Positions 63,303-64,000 of a DNA stretch of 64,000 nt are shown here, one piece after another. A model generated the notes under the pieces. That model saw only the letters and a list, made by a program, of their open reading frames with translations, was not told where the DNA came from and made no database searches. Origin of the DNA: Oceanirhabdus sp. W0125-5 (GTDB lineage Bacteria; Bacillota; Clostridia; Clostridiales; Clostridiaceae); assembly GCF_027938815.1 (NCBI RefSeq), contig NZ_CP115913.1:3506001-3570000 (forward strand). Direction: 5' to 3'. How positions within the stretch are numbered: the stretch's first letter is position 1; the number at the start of each line of letters is the position of its first letter. The translations under genes and the position numbers were made by a program.

Positions 63303-63467
63303 ATGAATTCTAATAAAATGATCCTATTATTATCTAGCATTCAAACTGTAAATAAAAACTCCCATAAACTATGGAATAAAAAACCTCTTTGTATTCAGAC
63401 GAGGGAAAAAGTTTCCTCCCCTTTTAATGAATATTTTGATATAGAATTGAAACATACACAAAAATGA
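63303..63467 (+). CDS. 54-aa protein upstream of the integrase
   Basis: MNSNKMILLLSSIQTVNKNS, then a basic and aromatic tail ending EYFDIELKHTQK. Strong AAGGAGG site 8 bases before ATG 63303. Resembles the 44-aa protein at 54318 in its first ~20 residues. It precedes the serine integrase by 67 bases and is probably co-transcribed; a role with the integrase is possible but unproven. Confidence 0.65.
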   Translation: MNSNKMILLLSSIQTVNKNSHKLWNKKPLCIQTREKVSSPFNEYFDIELKHTQK

Positions 63468-63534
63468 ACTTTACAACTACTACTGGGTTCTACTTTAAAC
63501 AGCTTGTAAATAAAACTTAATAAGGGGTGATAAT

Positions 63535-64000
63535 ATGAAAGCAGCTATATACTCAAGAAAATCAATATTCACCGGTAAAGGTGAATCAATAGAAAATCAG
63601 ATAGAACTATGTAAAGAATACTGCAATAAGTATTTAGATATAGATGAATTCCTAATATATGAAGATGAAGGTTTTTCAGGTGGGAATACAAATAGACCTC
63701 AGTTTCAAAACCTTATGAAAGATGCTAAGGAGAAGAAATTCCAGGTGCTTATTTGCTATAGGTTAGACCGTATTAGTAGAAATATAGCAGACTTCTCTTC
63801 TATAATAGATACTCTTGAAGATTATGATATTAGTTTCGTATCCATTAGAGAACAATTTGATACATCAACACCAATGGGAAGAGCCATGATGTACATTGCT
63901 TCAGTATTTGCTCAGCTTGAAAGAGAAACGATTGCTGAAAGGGTTAGAGATAATGCAATCACTCTTGCCAAAACTGGTAGATGGCTTGGTGGACTCCCTC
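63535..64000 (+). CDS. large serine recombinase (prophage integrase), runs off window
   Basis: The visible 155 residues are the resolvase catalytic domain: AAIYSRKS with the nucleophile serine (S7), SIENQIELCKEY, YEDEGFSGGNTNRPQF, CYRLDRISRN (catalytic arginines), and MGRAMMYIASVFAQLERETI at the long E-helix. The next residues (ARTGRWLGGLP-type: AKTGRWLGG) are typical of large serine integrases. AAGGGGTGATAAT precedes ATG 63535. It would integrate and, with a directionality factor, excise the prophage. Confidence 0.9.
   Translation, partial: MKAAIYSRKSIFTGKGESIENQIELCKEYCNKYLDIDEFLIYEDEGFSGGNTNRPQFQNLMKDAKEKKFQVLICYRLDRISRNIADFSSIIDTLEDYDISFVSIREQFDTSTPMGRAMMYIASVFAQLERETIAERVRDNAITLAKTGRWLGGLP

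Noticed and set aside
1..64000. CRISPR array or cas genes
   Set aside because: No regularly spaced direct repeats and no Cas motif were seen; the dispersed hairpins are irregularly spaced over kilobases.

Overview
The window is AT-rich (roughly 28-30 % G+C by eye) and reads as a low-GC Firmicute, most likely a Clostridium. Supporting signs are AGGAGG-type ribosome binding sites, a sigma factor/YvrJ/DUF1659/DUF2922 cluster, a DHODH-type electron-transfer protein paired with an FAD oxidoreductase, and clostridial-style prophage genes. No tRNA, rRNA or CRISPR array was recognised. Most of the window is accessory DNA: decayed polymorphic-toxin loci, transposon and intron insertions, phage-defence genes and part of a prophage.

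Layout. 1-5.2 kb: a truncated polysaccharide deacetylase, a CPCC-domain protein, an FAD oxidoreductase pair, an HTH fragment and an Rpn-type nuclease. 5.5-9.5 kb (minus strand): a decayed RHS-repeat toxin tail followed by seven small orphan ORFs that look like immunity genes, with a TnpC-like fragment among them. 9.5-16 kb: a GH73 glucosaminidase beside a broken copy of its own 3' end, more small orphan proteins, an intact nitrilase-family amidohydrolase and a candidate ~470-nt structured RNA. 16-20.5 kb: a 793-bp transposon-like element with an 8-bp target duplication, inserted in the loop of a DUF2922 terminator; a secreted LRR protein; a secreted hypothetical protein; and an intact DUF2922/DUF1659/YvrJ set. 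20.5-23.7 kb: a sigma-70 factor gene split by a group II intron whose reverse transcriptase is frameshifted. 23.9-26 kb: a second copy of the structured RNA, several related hairpins and a candidate type I toxin peptide.

26-46 kb is a defence-type island on the minus strand. It holds (i) an operon of metallophosphoesterase, MazG-like pyrophosphohydrolase, radical SAM/SPASM-like enzyme and HTH-ParB-like protein, preceded by a dead nitrilase gene; (ii) a frameshifted diadenylate-cyclase-domain protein, a PD-(D/E)xK nuclease and a potassium channel; (iii) a complete type I restriction-modification operon (HsdM-HsdS-HsdR) next to the start of a second, dead hsdM; (iv) a two-gene module of a soluble protein plus a four-helix membrane protein.

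46.6-64 kb is the early/lysogeny part of a prophage. The minus-strand early genes include a YqaJ exonuclease, RecT, a Rha-type antirepressor and a replisome organizer; the plus strand has a CI-type repressor and a serine integrase that runs off the window. Between repressor and integrase sit three unrelated defence genes: an Avs-like STAND NTPase with a nuclease domain, AbiH, and a SIR2-TIR fusion. Four copies of the same ~50-bp palindrome bracket these genes, and two related 44- and 54-aa proteins lie at the two ends of the block. No phage structural genes are present.

The strongest leads are the palindrome-bracketed defence block, the paired structured RNAs with compensatory changes, the diadenylate cyclase/nuclease/K+ channel neighbourhood, the radical SAM/MazG/phosphoesterase operon, and the element sitting exactly in a terminator loop.
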